Assembly (NCBI GenBank): GCA_040507895.1
Contig: JBEVNX010000163.1
Span: 1 to 22,174 of the forward strand
Reading direction: 5' to 3'
DNA length: 22,174 nucleotides
Source of the DNA: JBEVNX01 sp040507895
GTDB taxonomy: Bacteria; Desulfobacterota; Binatia; JACPRU01
The translations under genes were made by a program, and so were the position numbers. Every line of letters begins with the position of its first letter. Position 1 is the first letter of the stretch. Positions 14,845 through 22,174 of this stretch are shown here, piece after piece. The notes beneath the pieces are model-generated. The model did not search any database, was not told the DNA's origin, and saw only the letters and a program-made list of their open reading frames with translations.

Positions 14845-15738
14845 ATGCAAACCATCCGAAAGATCGGCGTCGCCGGCGCCGGGCAGCAGGGTCGAGGCAT
14901 CGCGCAGCTCGCCGCCACCAACGGCTATCAGGTGCACCTCGTCGATCGCGACCTCGCGCACGCCGCGGCCGGGCGCGAGCGGGTCGCGCAGTCCGTGGCT
15001 CGCCTCGCCGTGCGCCGTCGCATCAGCGGCGAAGAAGCCGATCGCATCGTCTCCCGCATCGTCGCGGAGCCCGGCCTCGCGTCGCTCGGCGAATGCGACT
15101 TCGTGGTCGAGGCCGTGACCGAGGACGTCGCGCTCAAGCAGCGGATCTTCCGCGAGCTGGATGGCATCATGCACCGCGGCACGATCATCGCGAGCAACAC
15201 CTCGAGCATCTCGCTCACCAAGCTGGCGGCGGCGACACAGCGCCCCGAGCTCGTCATCGGCCTCCATTTCATGCACCCGGTGCCGGCGATGCAGCTGGTC
15301 GAGATCGTGCGCGCGCTGCAAACCAACGACGAGACCTACGAGGTCACCTGTGACCTCGCCCGGCGACTCGGCAAGACGATCGTGACCACCAAGGACATGC
15401 CGGCGTTCATCGTCAACCGCTTGCTGATTCCACAGCTGAACGAGGCGTGCTTCGCCCTCACCGAGGGGCTCGGCACGGTGGAGGAAATCGATCTGGCGAT
15501 ACGGCTCGGCCTGAACCATCCGATGGGGCCGTTCGAGCTCGCAGACCTGCTCGGCCTCGACACGGTGCTGACGATCTCCGAGGTCCTGCAGCGCGAGTTC
15601 GGCGACGACAAGTACCGGCCGCCGACGATCCTGAGGAACTACGTGGCCGCGGGATGGCTCGGCCGCAAGAGCAGCCGCGGCTTCTACCGCTACCAAGACG
15701 AGCAGAGCGAGCCGGCCTCGGAGCGGCGGCTGAAGTGA
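14845..15738 (+). CDS. 3-hydroxyacyl-CoA (3-hydroxybutyryl-CoA) dehydrogenase
   Basis: An NAD(P)-dependent oxidoreductase of 297 residues interconverting (S)-3-hydroxyacyl-CoA and 3-oxoacyl-CoA, in the cytoplasm. The Rossmann motif is GVAGAGQQGRGIAQL at about 8-22, with the adenosine-binding acid at the end of strand 2 (HLVDRD). Active-site residues are Ser120 in SNTSS, catalytic His141 in GLHFMHPVP and Glu153 in QLVEIV. The C-terminal domain carries GFLVNRLL-type sequence as AFIVNRLLIPQLNEA and NHPMGPFELADLLGLD. The single-domain length matches Hbd/PaaH/FadB2 enzymes rather than the FadB fusion. AAGGAGG seven bases upstream fixes the ATG. The GxGxxG loop has Gln-Gln where Gln-Met is common. 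Beta-oxidation or short-chain hydroxyacid metabolism is likely, and its divergent AraC neighbour is the probable regulator. Confidence 0.93.
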   Translation: MQTIRKIGVAGAGQQGRGIAQLAATNGYQVHLVDRDLAHAAAGRERVAQSVARLAVRRRISGEEADRIVSRIVAEPGLASLGECDFVVEAVTEDVALKQRIFRELDGIMHRGTIIASNTSSISLTKLAAATQRPELVIGLHFMHPVPAMQLVEIVRALQTNDETYEVTCDLARRLGKTIVTTKDMPAFIVNRLLIPQLNEACFALTEGLGTVEEIDLAIRLGLNHPMGPFELADLLGLDTVLTISEVLQREFGDDKYRPPTILRNYVAAGWLGRKSSRGFYRYQDEQSEPASERRLK

Positions 15739-15784
15739 GCCTGCGGTGCGCGGAAAGCGAGGCCGGAGGGCGCGAAAACGACCC

Positions 15785-15814
15785 TTGACCCGTCGAGAGA
15801 TCGGGTGCTAGCGA
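15785..15814 (+). promoter_or_regulatory. Weak sigma-70-like promoter candidate before the FHA gene
   Basis: TTGACC (15785-15790) and TAGCGA (15809-15814) are 18 bases apart in the 152-base gap before the FHA gene. The -35 matches five of six, the -10 only three. Tentative. Confidence 0.28.
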
Positions 15815-15877
15815 TTTTCGTAGCCTTGCTCGATCCAGCCGAGCAACTCGTTCGGCAAGCCTGACCTGATGGGCCCT

Positions 15878-15884
15878 GGAGGAG
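15878..15884 (+). promoter_or_regulatory. Ribosome binding site of the FHA gene
   Basis: GGAGGAG ends six bases before ATG 15891. It favours that ATG over the directly preceding GTG at 15888, which would be only three bases away. Confidence 0.75.
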
Positions 15885-15890
15885 CGTGTG

Positions 15891-16637
15891 ATGGCCGGGC
15901 CTCCGACTCTCAAAATCGCCGTCGTCGAGGGACCGGACTCGCCGATCACCGTGACGTTCAAGGGCGCGCGCCTGCTGATCGGGCGCTCGGGGTCCTGCGA
16001 TCTGGTGCTCGCCGATTCGCAGATCTCGCGCCAGCATGCGGCGATCGAGTGCGAGGGCACGGACTTCGTGCTCGTCGATCTCGGCAGCGCGAACGGCTCG
16101 CTGGTCGGCCACGTCGGGCAGCGCGTGACCCGCCACGTTCTGCGGGAGGGAGACGTCATCCGACTCGGGCACAACCTCCTGAAGGTGACCTTGTTGCGAG
16201 ACTCCGACGCCACCGAGCTGAAACCGGTACCGACCGGCGACGCGAGCGAGGCCACGGCCGTCTCGGAGATGCCGGTAGGACGGCTGTCGATCACCCTCAC
16301 GGTCGTTCTCGGCCCCGACAAGGGTGCCGTGTACACGCCCGACAAGAACCGTTTCGAGATCGGCCGCCGATCGAGCTGCGAGGTTCGTCTCAGCGACCCG
16401 TCGGTTTCGCGCGTACACGCCACGGTCAAGCGCGAGCCCTTTGGCTACGCGATCTACGACGAGAACAGCTCGAACGGAATCGAAATCGGTGCGCCCCCAC
16501 AGCGCGTGTTCTTCGCCAGGCTGGAGCACGGTACCGTGGTGCGGCTCGGTTCGACCGAGCTCCGAGTGGCGATTGGCGACGCGCGGTCCGAGACGTCAGC
16601 CGGCGTGCGCACGCCACCCCGTCAAGCCGCGGGTTGA
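15891..16637 (+). CDS. Tandem FHA-domain protein (phosphothreonine-binding adaptor)
   Basis: A 248-residue soluble protein made of two forkhead-associated domains, which bind phosphothreonine peptides. Domain 1 (about 8-100) has Gly31-Arg32-Ser33, Ser46-Arg47-x-His49 and Asn68-Gly69. Domain 2 (about 133-240) has Gly158-Arg159-Arg160, Ser173-Arg174-x-His176 and the SSNG turn at 193-196. The core Arg, Ser, His and Asn residues are present in both, so both could bind ligand. The linker (about 103-130) is acidic and probably disordered. No kinase, phosphatase or secretion gene is beside it, so partners must be encoded elsewhere. The strong GGAGGAG sets the ATG. Its stop overlaps the convergent GH1 gene by 16 bases. 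A Ser/Thr-kinase signalling role is inferred from the family. Confidence 0.93.
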   Translation: MAGPPTLKIAVVEGPDSPITVTFKGARLLIGRSGSCDLVLADSQISRQHAAIECEGTDFVLVDLGSANGSLVGHVGQRVTRHVLREGDVIRLGHNLLKVTLLRDSDATELKPVPTGDASEATAVSEMPVGRLSITLTVVLGPDKGAVYTPDKNRFEIGRRSSCEVRLSDPSVSRVHATVKREPFGYAIYDENSSNGIEIGAPPQRVFFARLEHGTVVRLGSTELRVAIGDARSETSAGVRTPPRQAAG

Positions 16638-17920
16638 GCCGCGCCGTTCGCGGCGATCAGGTCGCGGTAGACGAACGCGGTCGGCCGAGGTCGCCGCTCG
16701 AGGGTGTCGCGATCGACGGCGACCAGGCCGAAGTGGCGCGCATAGCCTTCGGCCCATTCGAAGTTATCCATCAACGACCAATAGAAATAGCCGCGCACGT
16801 CGGCGCCGTTCGTGATCGCCCGCTCGATGGCGGCCAGGTGCTCCCTGAGGTGGCGCGTTCGCGCGGAATCGTCGAGCGTCGCCATGCCGTTCTCGGTGAC
16901 GTAGAGCGGTTTGCCGTGCGCACTCCAGCGCTCGAGCACGCGCCGGAGGCCGTCTGGAAAGATCTCCCAGCCCATCTCGTCTTCCAATTCGTGTGGCTCG
17001 GCAGGGCGTCGCGCGCCCTGAAGCACTACGTCGGGGCCGCCCCCGCGGCAAAGCACGCGCATATAGTAGTTGATGCCGATGACGTCGCAGCTCCCTTCGA
17101 GGCCCGCCACGCGCTCGCCATTCCCGATCGGGGGCGCGATGATTCCGTCGGAGAGGCCGATCGAGAAGAACCCGTTCATGAACCGGTCGCTTGATTCGGC
17201 GGCGAGGCGATCGGCGGGCGAGGCGGGATCGAGCGGCTCGAAATGGATCGTCGCGAGCACGGGTCCGACCTCGACCGGATGGCCGGCGGCCTCGTGCACG
17301 GCTTCATAGGCCGCGCGGTGCGCGAGAAGTACGTTGCGCGCGACCGCGCGTGCGCGCTCGAGATCGCGCACACAAGGCGGATGTATGCCGACGAGGTAGC
17401 CGAGCGCGGGCGCAATCATCGGCTCGTTGATCGTCCACCAGAGCTTGACGCGACCGCTCAGCTCACGCGCCGCGAACCCCGCGAAGCGCGCCAGCCAAGA
17501 CGCCATCTCCGGGTGCTCCCATCCCCCTTCACGCTGCGCCCATCGGGGATTCGTGAAGTGGTGGAGCGTGAGCGTCGGCACCAGGCCGTGGCGCAGCATG
17601 GAATCGCAGACGCGCTTGTAGTGATCCATCGCCAGCGGGTCGAAGCGGCCGCACTCGGGCTCGACCCGGCTCCACTCGATGGAGATGCGCAGCGACCGGT
17701 GGCCGAGCTCGGCTGCGAGCCGGTGGTCGTCGTCGAAGCGGTGATAGTAGTCGCAGGCGATGCCGGAGACCGAGCCGTCGTGCACGTAGCCCCTCGGGGG
17801 CTCGGCACGCAGGCCCTCCTGCTCCCACGCCCACCAATGGTTGCGATCGCAGTTGCCCTCCACCTGGTGCGCGCTGGTCGCCGAGCCCCAGAGAAAGCCG
17901 GGTGGGAACTTGGAGGACAT
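16622..17920 (-). CDS. Glycoside hydrolase family 1 beta-glucosidase
   Basis: A 432-residue retaining beta-glucosidase-type (beta/alpha)8 barrel without a signal peptide, so cytoplasmic. It opens with the GH1 N-terminal pattern FPPGFLWGSATSAHQVEG. The acid/base is Glu166 in WTINEP and the nucleophile is Glu343 in YVTENG; YFYWSLMDNFEWAEGY near the end forms the +1/-1 aglycone and sugar contacts. The length is slightly below the usual 440-480. The ATG at 17920 overlaps the opgH stop as ATGA, so it is co-translated as the third gene of the opg operon, which is the interesting point. A natural substrate would be beta-linked gluco-oligosaccharides derived from the glucan pathway, such as sophorose-like beta-1,2 units, but linkage preference cannot be read from sequence. 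Confidence 0.94.
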   Translation of the reverse strand: MSSKFPPGFLWGSATSAHQVEGNCDRNHWWAWEQEGLRAEPPRGYVHDGSVSGIACDYYHRFDDDHRLAAELGHRSLRISIEWSRVEPECGRFDPLAMDHYKRVCDSMLRHGLVPTLTLHHFTNPRWAQREGGWEHPEMASWLARFAGFAARELSGRVKLWWTINEPMIAPALGYLVGIHPPCVRDLERARAVARNVLLAHRAAYEAVHEAAGHPVEVGPVLATIHFEPLDPASPADRLAAESSDRFMNGFFSIGLSDGIIAPPIGNGERVAGLEGSCDVIGINYYMRVLCRGGGPDVVLQGARRPAEPHELEDEMGWEIFPDGLRRVLERWSAHGKPLYVTENGMATLDDSARTRHLREHLAAIERAITNGADVRGYFYWSLMDNFEWAEGYARHFGLVAVDRDTLERRPRPTAFVYRDLIAANGAAQPAA

Positions 17921-20499
17921 CACGCGTCCGCTCCCGGGCGGCCCCAGGCGCGCGCCCGCTCCGCGCCAGGCAGCTCCCAAACGCGACGATGCAGCTCTTC
18001 GAGCTGCTGGAAGTCGAGCAGCAACATCCGTCGGTCGTGCCCGGACAGCGCGCCGGGGCCTTCGGCGAGCGCGCGCTCGACGAGCACGAGGCGCTTCTCC
18101 TCGATCGAGCGCTTGCGCGCTCGCGGTCCGCGGAGAAGCCACAGGTGAAGGGCATTGACGTAGGGATCGACCACGGCCCGCACGAAGCCGTCCCGCTCGG
18201 CGGGGACGAGTTCCTCGTCGCGACGGCGCGCCGCGGCAATTCCGGCCTCGAGCTCCACGAGCTCCGGAGGCGGTACGGCCTCCTCCGGAGTGACGAACAA
18301 CCCGGCGCGGCGCGAGGCGGCGCCGATCCGTACACGGCTCACCAGCACGGAGAGCGGCACCGACACGAGGAGCGCGCCGACGATCGGCGCCAACCACCAG
18401 GCATACTGCGGGTTCAACCAGTAGATGCCCGCCCCCCACGCGGTCGCGAACAGCGTCGCGAAGCCGTGCCGGCGGATCGCCTCGCCCCATGTCGTCTCTT
18501 GGTCGCCGCGCGGCGGCGAGCGCCACACGACGACGCGGCCGACGAGATTGGTGAGCACGAATTTGGTGTGGAACAGCATGCGAATCGGAGCGAACAAGCT
18601 CGAAGCGACGAACTCCAAGGCCACGCTCAGCAAGAACCGCATGGCGCCGCCGAACGGACGAGCGCCGCCGGGACGCAGGAACACCAGCACCATGCTCAGC
18701 AGCTTCGGCACGAAGAGAATCACGAGCGTGACGGTGAACAACGCCAGCGCCCAGTCGGGGCGCCAGATCGGCCACTGCGGGAAGAGCGAGGCGCCCGAGG
18801 GAAAGTAGTCGGGCTCGCGCACGACGCGGAGGATGGCTTCGGCAGTGGACAGGCTGAGGAAGCAGAACCACAGCAACGCCGACACGTAGGCGAACACCCC
18901 GTTGAGGAACAACGCTCGGTGAAAATGAAAGAGCCCCTCGACCAGCACGAGGCGCAGGTGTTGGAAGTTACCCTGTGCCCAGCGTCGATCGCGGGCGAGG
19001 TCCTCCAGCAGCGAGGACGGCACCTCCTCCCAGCTGCCGCCGAGGTCGTAGGCGAGCCAGATCGAGTAGCCCGCACGCCCCAGCATGGCCGCCTCCACGA
19101 AGTCGTGGCTGAGGATCTCGCCGCCGAAAGGCGGCCGGCCGGGTAAGCGAGGCAAGCTGCAGTGTCTCATGAACGGCGCCAGGCGCACGATCGCGTTGTG
19201 GCCCCAGTACTGGGCGTCGCCGAGCTGCCAAAAATGCATGCCGGCGGCGAACAACGGCCCGTAGACACGGTTGGCGAACTGCTGGATGCGCGCGTAGAGC
19301 GAGCGTGCCCGGATGGCCGTCGGAGCGGTCTGGATGAGGCCGACCTCGGGATGCGCCTCCATGAGATGCGCGAGGCGCACGAAGTTTTCGCCAGTCATCA
19401 GGCTGTCCGCATCGAGCGTGATCATGTATCGGTAGCGCCGCCCGAACCGGCGGCAGAAGTCGGCGACGTTGCCGCTCTTGCGCTTCACCCGCACGCGCCG
19501 ACGCCGGTAGAAGACGCGGCCGAAGCCCCCGACCGCGTGACACCACTCGAGCCAAGCCTCCTCCTCCGCCAGGACCGTGCGGGGATCGGCGCTGTCGCTC
19601 AACACGAAGAAGTCGAAGCTGGCGAGCCTGCCGGTGCGCTCGAGCGAACGGTACATGCTCTGCAAGCCCGCGAACACGCGATCGACCGGCTCGTCCGCGA
19701 TCGGCATGACGATCGCCGTCCGCGCGCGTGCCGCCAGATCGGTTGCCTCCTCCGCGGTAGCCGCGACGATCGAAAATCGATCGCGGCGCGAGACGAGGAG
19801 GAGGAAGCCCGCGATCGCGGTCCAGAACCCGATCGAGATCCACCCGAACAGCGCGCCGAAGAAGCCGATGATCGCCCACTCCAGTGCGGTCCGACCTTGG
19901 TACGGGAGCACCTGGAGCATGAAGCCGCTCGCGACGACGGTCGGCATGAGCACGAGCACGAGAAGAAGCGCCCGGCGCCAGAACGCGATCCGCACCCAGC
20001 GCAGACGCAGCCGCATCACCCGCACGGCCCGCGGAACCCGACCGGCGCGGGCGTGCCCCTTCCAGGGATCGTCCGCGCCCGTGTCCACGAGCCTGCGGCG
20101 GAGCCCGCGCCGGACCACTCGATGGGGATGCATCGCGCCACGAGCGAGCGACGGCATCAGCGGCGGCCAGCCGCCGTCGCGCCCGAAGACGCGGCGCAGG
20201 CGCCAGTCGAGAAACGCGCGCGGCTCCTCGTCGCCGCGAGGGCGCTCGCGCCCGACGACGAGTCGCCGCAGCGCGGCGAGCGTCTCGCGATGCGCCGTGG
20301 CGCCCTCCGGCCAGCGAGCCACCGTCGCCGTGTCGGCAACGGCGCGCCACGGCAGGTCCGCGCTGCCGACGCCGAGCGCCGCGAGGTAGGCGCAGGCACG
20401 CTCGAACGCTCCCCGCCAATCCTGCAGCAAGGCGCCGACGCCGACCGCGAGCCGCTCGGGCTCGAAGACCCCCCGCTCTACCGCTTTCGGTTCCGCCAA
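17920..20499 (-). CDS. opgH: Glucans biosynthesis glucosyltransferase H
   Basis: An inner-membrane GT2 enzyme of 859 residues that polymerises UDP-glucose into the beta-1,2 backbone of osmoregulated periplasmic glucans and is thought to export it. A cytoplasmic N-terminal region of about 175 residues precedes helices near 177-197 and 209-235. The catalytic domain, about 260-510, shows DADSLM at 363-368, HDFVEA at 465-470 with the base Asp466, and DRRWAQGN at 504-511. Further helices follow from about 520 to 720, then a polar C-terminal region. The length is close to E. coli OpgH (847). The start is TTG at 20499, supported by AGGAG seven bases upstream. It follows opgG by 15 bases and overlaps the GH1 gene by one ATGA. 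The C-terminal region (about 745-859) is charged and helical. Confidence 0.95.
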   Translation of the reverse strand: MAEPKAVERGVFEPERLAVGVGALLQDWRGAFERACAYLAALGVGSADLPWRAVADTATVARWPEGATAHRETLAALRRLVVGRERPRGDEEPRAFLDWRLRRVFGRDGGWPPLMPSLARGAMHPHRVVRRGLRRRLVDTGADDPWKGHARAGRVPRAVRVMRLRLRWVRIAFWRRALLLVLVLMPTVVASGFMLQVLPYQGRTALEWAIIGFFGALFGWISIGFWTAIAGFLLLVSRRDRFSIVAATAEEATDLAARARTAIVMPIADEPVDRVFAGLQSMYRSLERTGRLASFDFFVLSDSADPRTVLAEEEAWLEWCHAVGGFGRVFYRRRRVRVKRKSGNVADFCRRFGRRYRYMITLDADSLMTGENFVRLAHLMEAHPEVGLIQTAPTAIRARSLYARIQQFANRVYGPLFAAGMHFWQLGDAQYWGHNAIVRLAPFMRHCSLPRLPGRPPFGGEILSHDFVEAAMLGRAGYSIWLAYDLGGSWEEVPSSLLEDLARDRRWAQGNFQHLRLVLVEGLFHFHRALFLNGVFAYVSALLWFCFLSLSTAEAILRVVREPDYFPSGASLFPQWPIWRPDWALALFTVTLVILFVPKLLSMVLVFLRPGGARPFGGAMRFLLSVALEFVASSLFAPIRMLFHTKFVLTNLVGRVVVWRSPPRGDQETTWGEAIRRHGFATLFATAWGAGIYWLNPQYAWWLAPIVGALLVSVPLSVLVSRVRIGAASRRAGLFVTPEEAVPPPELVELEAGIAAARRRDEELVPAERDGFVRAVVDPYVNALHLWLLRGPRARKRSIEEKRLVLVERALAEGPGALSGHDRRMLLLDFQQLEELHRRVWELPGAERARAWGRPGADA

Positions 20500-20506
20500 C
20501 CTCGTG

Positions 20507-20511
20507 CTCCT
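20507..20511 (-). promoter_or_regulatory. Ribosome binding site that fixes the TTG start of opgH
   Basis: AGGAG lies about seven bases before TTG 20499, inside the 15-base gap after the opgG stop. No ATG or GTG is better placed, so the rare TTG is accepted. Confidence 0.75.
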
Positions 20512-20514
20512 AGT

Positions 20515-22035
20515 CTAGGGATGCAGCGTGTACGACCAGGTCTCGGTCAGAGTCTCGTCGCCCTTTTGCAGGAATCCCCTCAGATCGATCGGCTTGTTGT
20601 CCTTCGGCCGGACTTGAAAGCCGAGCCGCCACCCGCCCGTGATCGTGTTCTTGACCACGTGCTGTCCGATCAGCTCGTCGCCGATCTCCTGACCCGAGCC
20701 GACGGTGATCACGCCGCGCACCACGGTTTCGGGCGGCAGAGCCTTCAGCCGGGCGCCCTCGAAGTCCACGATGTAGCGGTACACGCCGGCCTCCGTGCCG
20801 TGGTCGCGCCGCGTGGCGACCGCGCGGCCGCCGGGCGGCCGGTCGCGGTCGTCGCGGTACCAGTGCAGATCATAGTCGAAGCTGAGCGCCTCTCCCGGAC
20901 GCGCACTCTTCTCGGGAACCCAGTACGACACGATGTTGTCGTTCACCTCGTTCTTGGTCGGGATCTCGACCAGCTCGACGTGGCCGTCGCCCCACTGGCC
21001 TTTCGGCACCGTCCATGCGCTCGGCCTCTCTTCGGAACGAGTCTCGAGCTCTTGGTAGTGATCGAACTCCCGATCGCGCTGCACGAGCCCGAAGCCTCTC
21101 GGGTTCGGCATGCGAAAGGCGTTGATTTCGAGAGTTTCCGGGTTGTCGAGCGGCCGCCACATCCACTCGCCGGTTGAGAAGTTGAGCAGCAGGCCGTCCG
21201 AATCGTGCACCTCGGGCCGGAAATCGTCGAACTTCCGCAGCGTGTTCTCGCCGTGGAAGAACATGCTGGTGAGGGGCGCAACGCCGAGCTTGGCGATTTC
21301 CTTGCGCGGAAAGAGCCGGCTCTGGACCTCGACGACGGTTTCCTCGCCGGGATGTACCACGAAGCGGTACGCACCCGTGATTCGCGGGCTGTCGAGTAGC
21401 GCGAAGATCGTCATCTCGGACGCGTCGGCGCCCGGGCGCACCAACCAGAATTCCCGGAAGAACGGGAACTCCTCGCCGGACGGGAGCCCGGTGTCGATGG
21501 CCAAGCCGCGGGCGGAGAGCCCGAAGCCGAGATCCCTGGCCACGGCACGGAGGTAGCTAGCACCCACGAACACGATGACCTCATCGCGGTAGTCCGGCTT
21601 GTTGATCGGATAGTGGATACGGAACCCGGCGTAGCCGAGCGTTTGGGGCACGCGGCTTGCGAAGTCGTTCTTGCCGTAGTCGAACTGGCTCGGCGAGAAG
21701 GGCACCGGATGCACGCCGCGAGACTCGACGACGTTGATCATCACGGTGCGATCGTAGTACAGCCCGGGGTGAAAAAACTGCACCGTGAAGCGCTGCTTCT
21801 TGTCGAGCCACAAGGACCGGTCGGTGCGGAAACGGATGTCGCGCCACTGATCGTAGTTGAGGTCGAGCATCCATTTCGGCACGCTGCCGCGCTCGTCCTT
21901 GAATGGCGACTGGGCGAGGTCCTGAGCACGGCGAACCACCGCGTTGAAATCGAACGCGGCGAAGACAAGGTTGGACGAGGACAGCAGCAGAGCACAGGAT
22001 GCTGAAACGGCCAGGCGGCAGAAGCGGATCTTCAT
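20515..22035 (-). CDS. opgG: Periplasmic glucans biosynthesis protein G
   Basis: A 506-residue exported protein needed for osmoregulated periplasmic glucan synthesis, acting in the periplasm on the chain made by OpgH. The signal peptide is clear: positive MKIRFCR, a hydrophobic core and a likely cut after NLVFA near residue 25. The mature protein starts FDFNAVVRRAQDLA and contains GYAGFRIHYPIN, FREFWLVRP, SMFFHGENT, and a long beta-rich C-terminal part with SYWVPE, all typical of OpgG/OpgD. OpgG-like proteins are placed in glycoside hydrolase family 186 (beta-1,2-glucanase-related), with OpgD the active E. coli member, so some trimming activity is possible. The ATG at 22035 gives the signal peptide; longer frames add a low-complexity N-terminus running through an inverted repeat. 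OpgG versus OpgD naming rests on the operon with opgH. Confidence 0.94.
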   Translation of the reverse strand: MKIRFCRLAVSASCALLLSSSNLVFAAFDFNAVVRRAQDLAQSPFKDERGSVPKWMLDLNYDQWRDIRFRTDRSLWLDKKQRFTVQFFHPGLYYDRTVMINVVESRGVHPVPFSPSQFDYGKNDFASRVPQTLGYAGFRIHYPINKPDYRDEVIVFVGASYLRAVARDLGFGLSARGLAIDTGLPSGEEFPFFREFWLVRPGADASEMTIFALLDSPRITGAYRFVVHPGEETVVEVQSRLFPRKEIAKLGVAPLTSMFFHGENTLRKFDDFRPEVHDSDGLLLNFSTGEWMWRPLDNPETLEINAFRMPNPRGFGLVQRDREFDHYQELETRSEERPSAWTVPKGQWGDGHVELVEIPTKNEVNDNIVSYWVPEKSARPGEALSFDYDLHWYRDDRDRPPGGRAVATRRDHGTEAGVYRYIVDFEGARLKALPPETVVRGVITVGSGQEIGDELIGQHVVKNTITGGWRLGFQVRPKDNKPIDLRGFLQKGDETLTETWSYTLHP

Positions 22036-22084
22036 CCTAGTGGACGGTAACGACCGCAACCGCAGCGGATCGTGCGGCCCTCGC

Positions 22085-22155
22085 GGCCGCTGGCTGCGTT
22101 GCTCCTGCTCCGAATATTGCGCCATATTCGTCGTCGTCGCGCCTTGCCAGCGACC
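22085..22155 (-). repeat. Bipartite inverted repeat (REP-like or operator) upstream of opgG
   Basis: The outer arms GGCCGCTGGC (22085-22094) and GCCAGCGACC (22146-22155) pair at nine of ten positions. The inner arms CGAATAT (22111-22117) and ATATTCG (22124-22130) pair perfectly around a six-base loop, and the sequence between them pairs only partly. The inner dyad is the only AT-rich patch in the 139 bases before opgG, centred about 85 bases upstream of the ATG. It could be an operator or a dispersed repeat; a second copy is not in the window. Confidence 0.6.
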
Positions 22156-22174
22156 ACGATTGCTCACACCTTCC

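Noticed and set aside
19162..21177. A 671-codon plus-strand frame opposite opgH and opgG
   Set aside because: Its composition is that of an antisense shadow, and it crosses the boundary of two well-supported genes.

Overview
The window is a gene-dense, very GC-rich stretch of a bacterial chromosome. It carries 18 protein-coding genes, one cut by the left edge, and I see no rRNA, tRNA, CRISPR array or insertion sequence. The organism is Gram-negative: opgG and opgH build glucans in the periplasm, and OpgG has an export signal. The gene mix is acyl-CoA carboxylase, acyl-CoA dehydrogenase, hydroxyacyl-CoA dehydrogenase, P450, FHA protein and orphan response regulator. With GTG and TTG starts and 1-8 base couplings, this fits an uncultured proteobacterial or deltaproteobacterial-type lineage. 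That placement is an inference from content; I recognise no marker gene.

Layout from left to right. (1) Positions 1-4584, minus strand: a tightly coupled operon of alpha/beta hydrolase, PaaI-type thioesterase and a giant single-chain biotin-dependent acyl-CoA carboxylase of more than 1100 residues. (2) 4767-5183, plus: an orphan single-domain response regulator behind a strong sigma-54-like promoter match. (3) 5192-6436, minus: a RhlE-like DEAD-box RNA helicase. (4) 6571-8252, plus: glyoxalase I and an AI-2E/PerM-family membrane protein. (5) 8287-12065, minus: an HD-domain protein resembling mixed-valence diiron oxygenases, an acyl-CoA dehydrogenase, a cytochrome P450 and a small four-helix membrane protein. 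(6) 12088-14697: a CDP-alcohol phosphatidyltransferase-like protein (plus), convergent with and overlapping an LPG-synthase-type membrane protein that is coupled to an AraC-family regulator (both minus). (7) 14845-16637, plus: a 3-hydroxyacyl-CoA dehydrogenase, then a tandem-FHA protein. (8) 16622-22035, minus: an opgG-opgH operon for osmoregulated periplasmic glucans with a cytoplasmic GH1 beta-glucosidase as its coupled last gene.

Two themes stand out. The first is acyl-CoA and lipid chemistry: carboxylase, thioesterase, acyl-CoA dehydrogenase, hydroxyacyl-CoA dehydrogenase, P450 and phospholipid head-group enzymes. An AraC regulator divergent from the hydroxyacyl-CoA dehydrogenase may control part of it. 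The second is envelope glucan synthesis, where the attached beta-glucosidase suggests a built-in step for trimming or recycling glucan. Most genes belong to known families. The less explained items are the GH1 gene in the opg operon, a bipartite inverted repeat in front of opgG, the sigma-54-like site, the HD protein and the divergent CDP-alcohol transferase motif.
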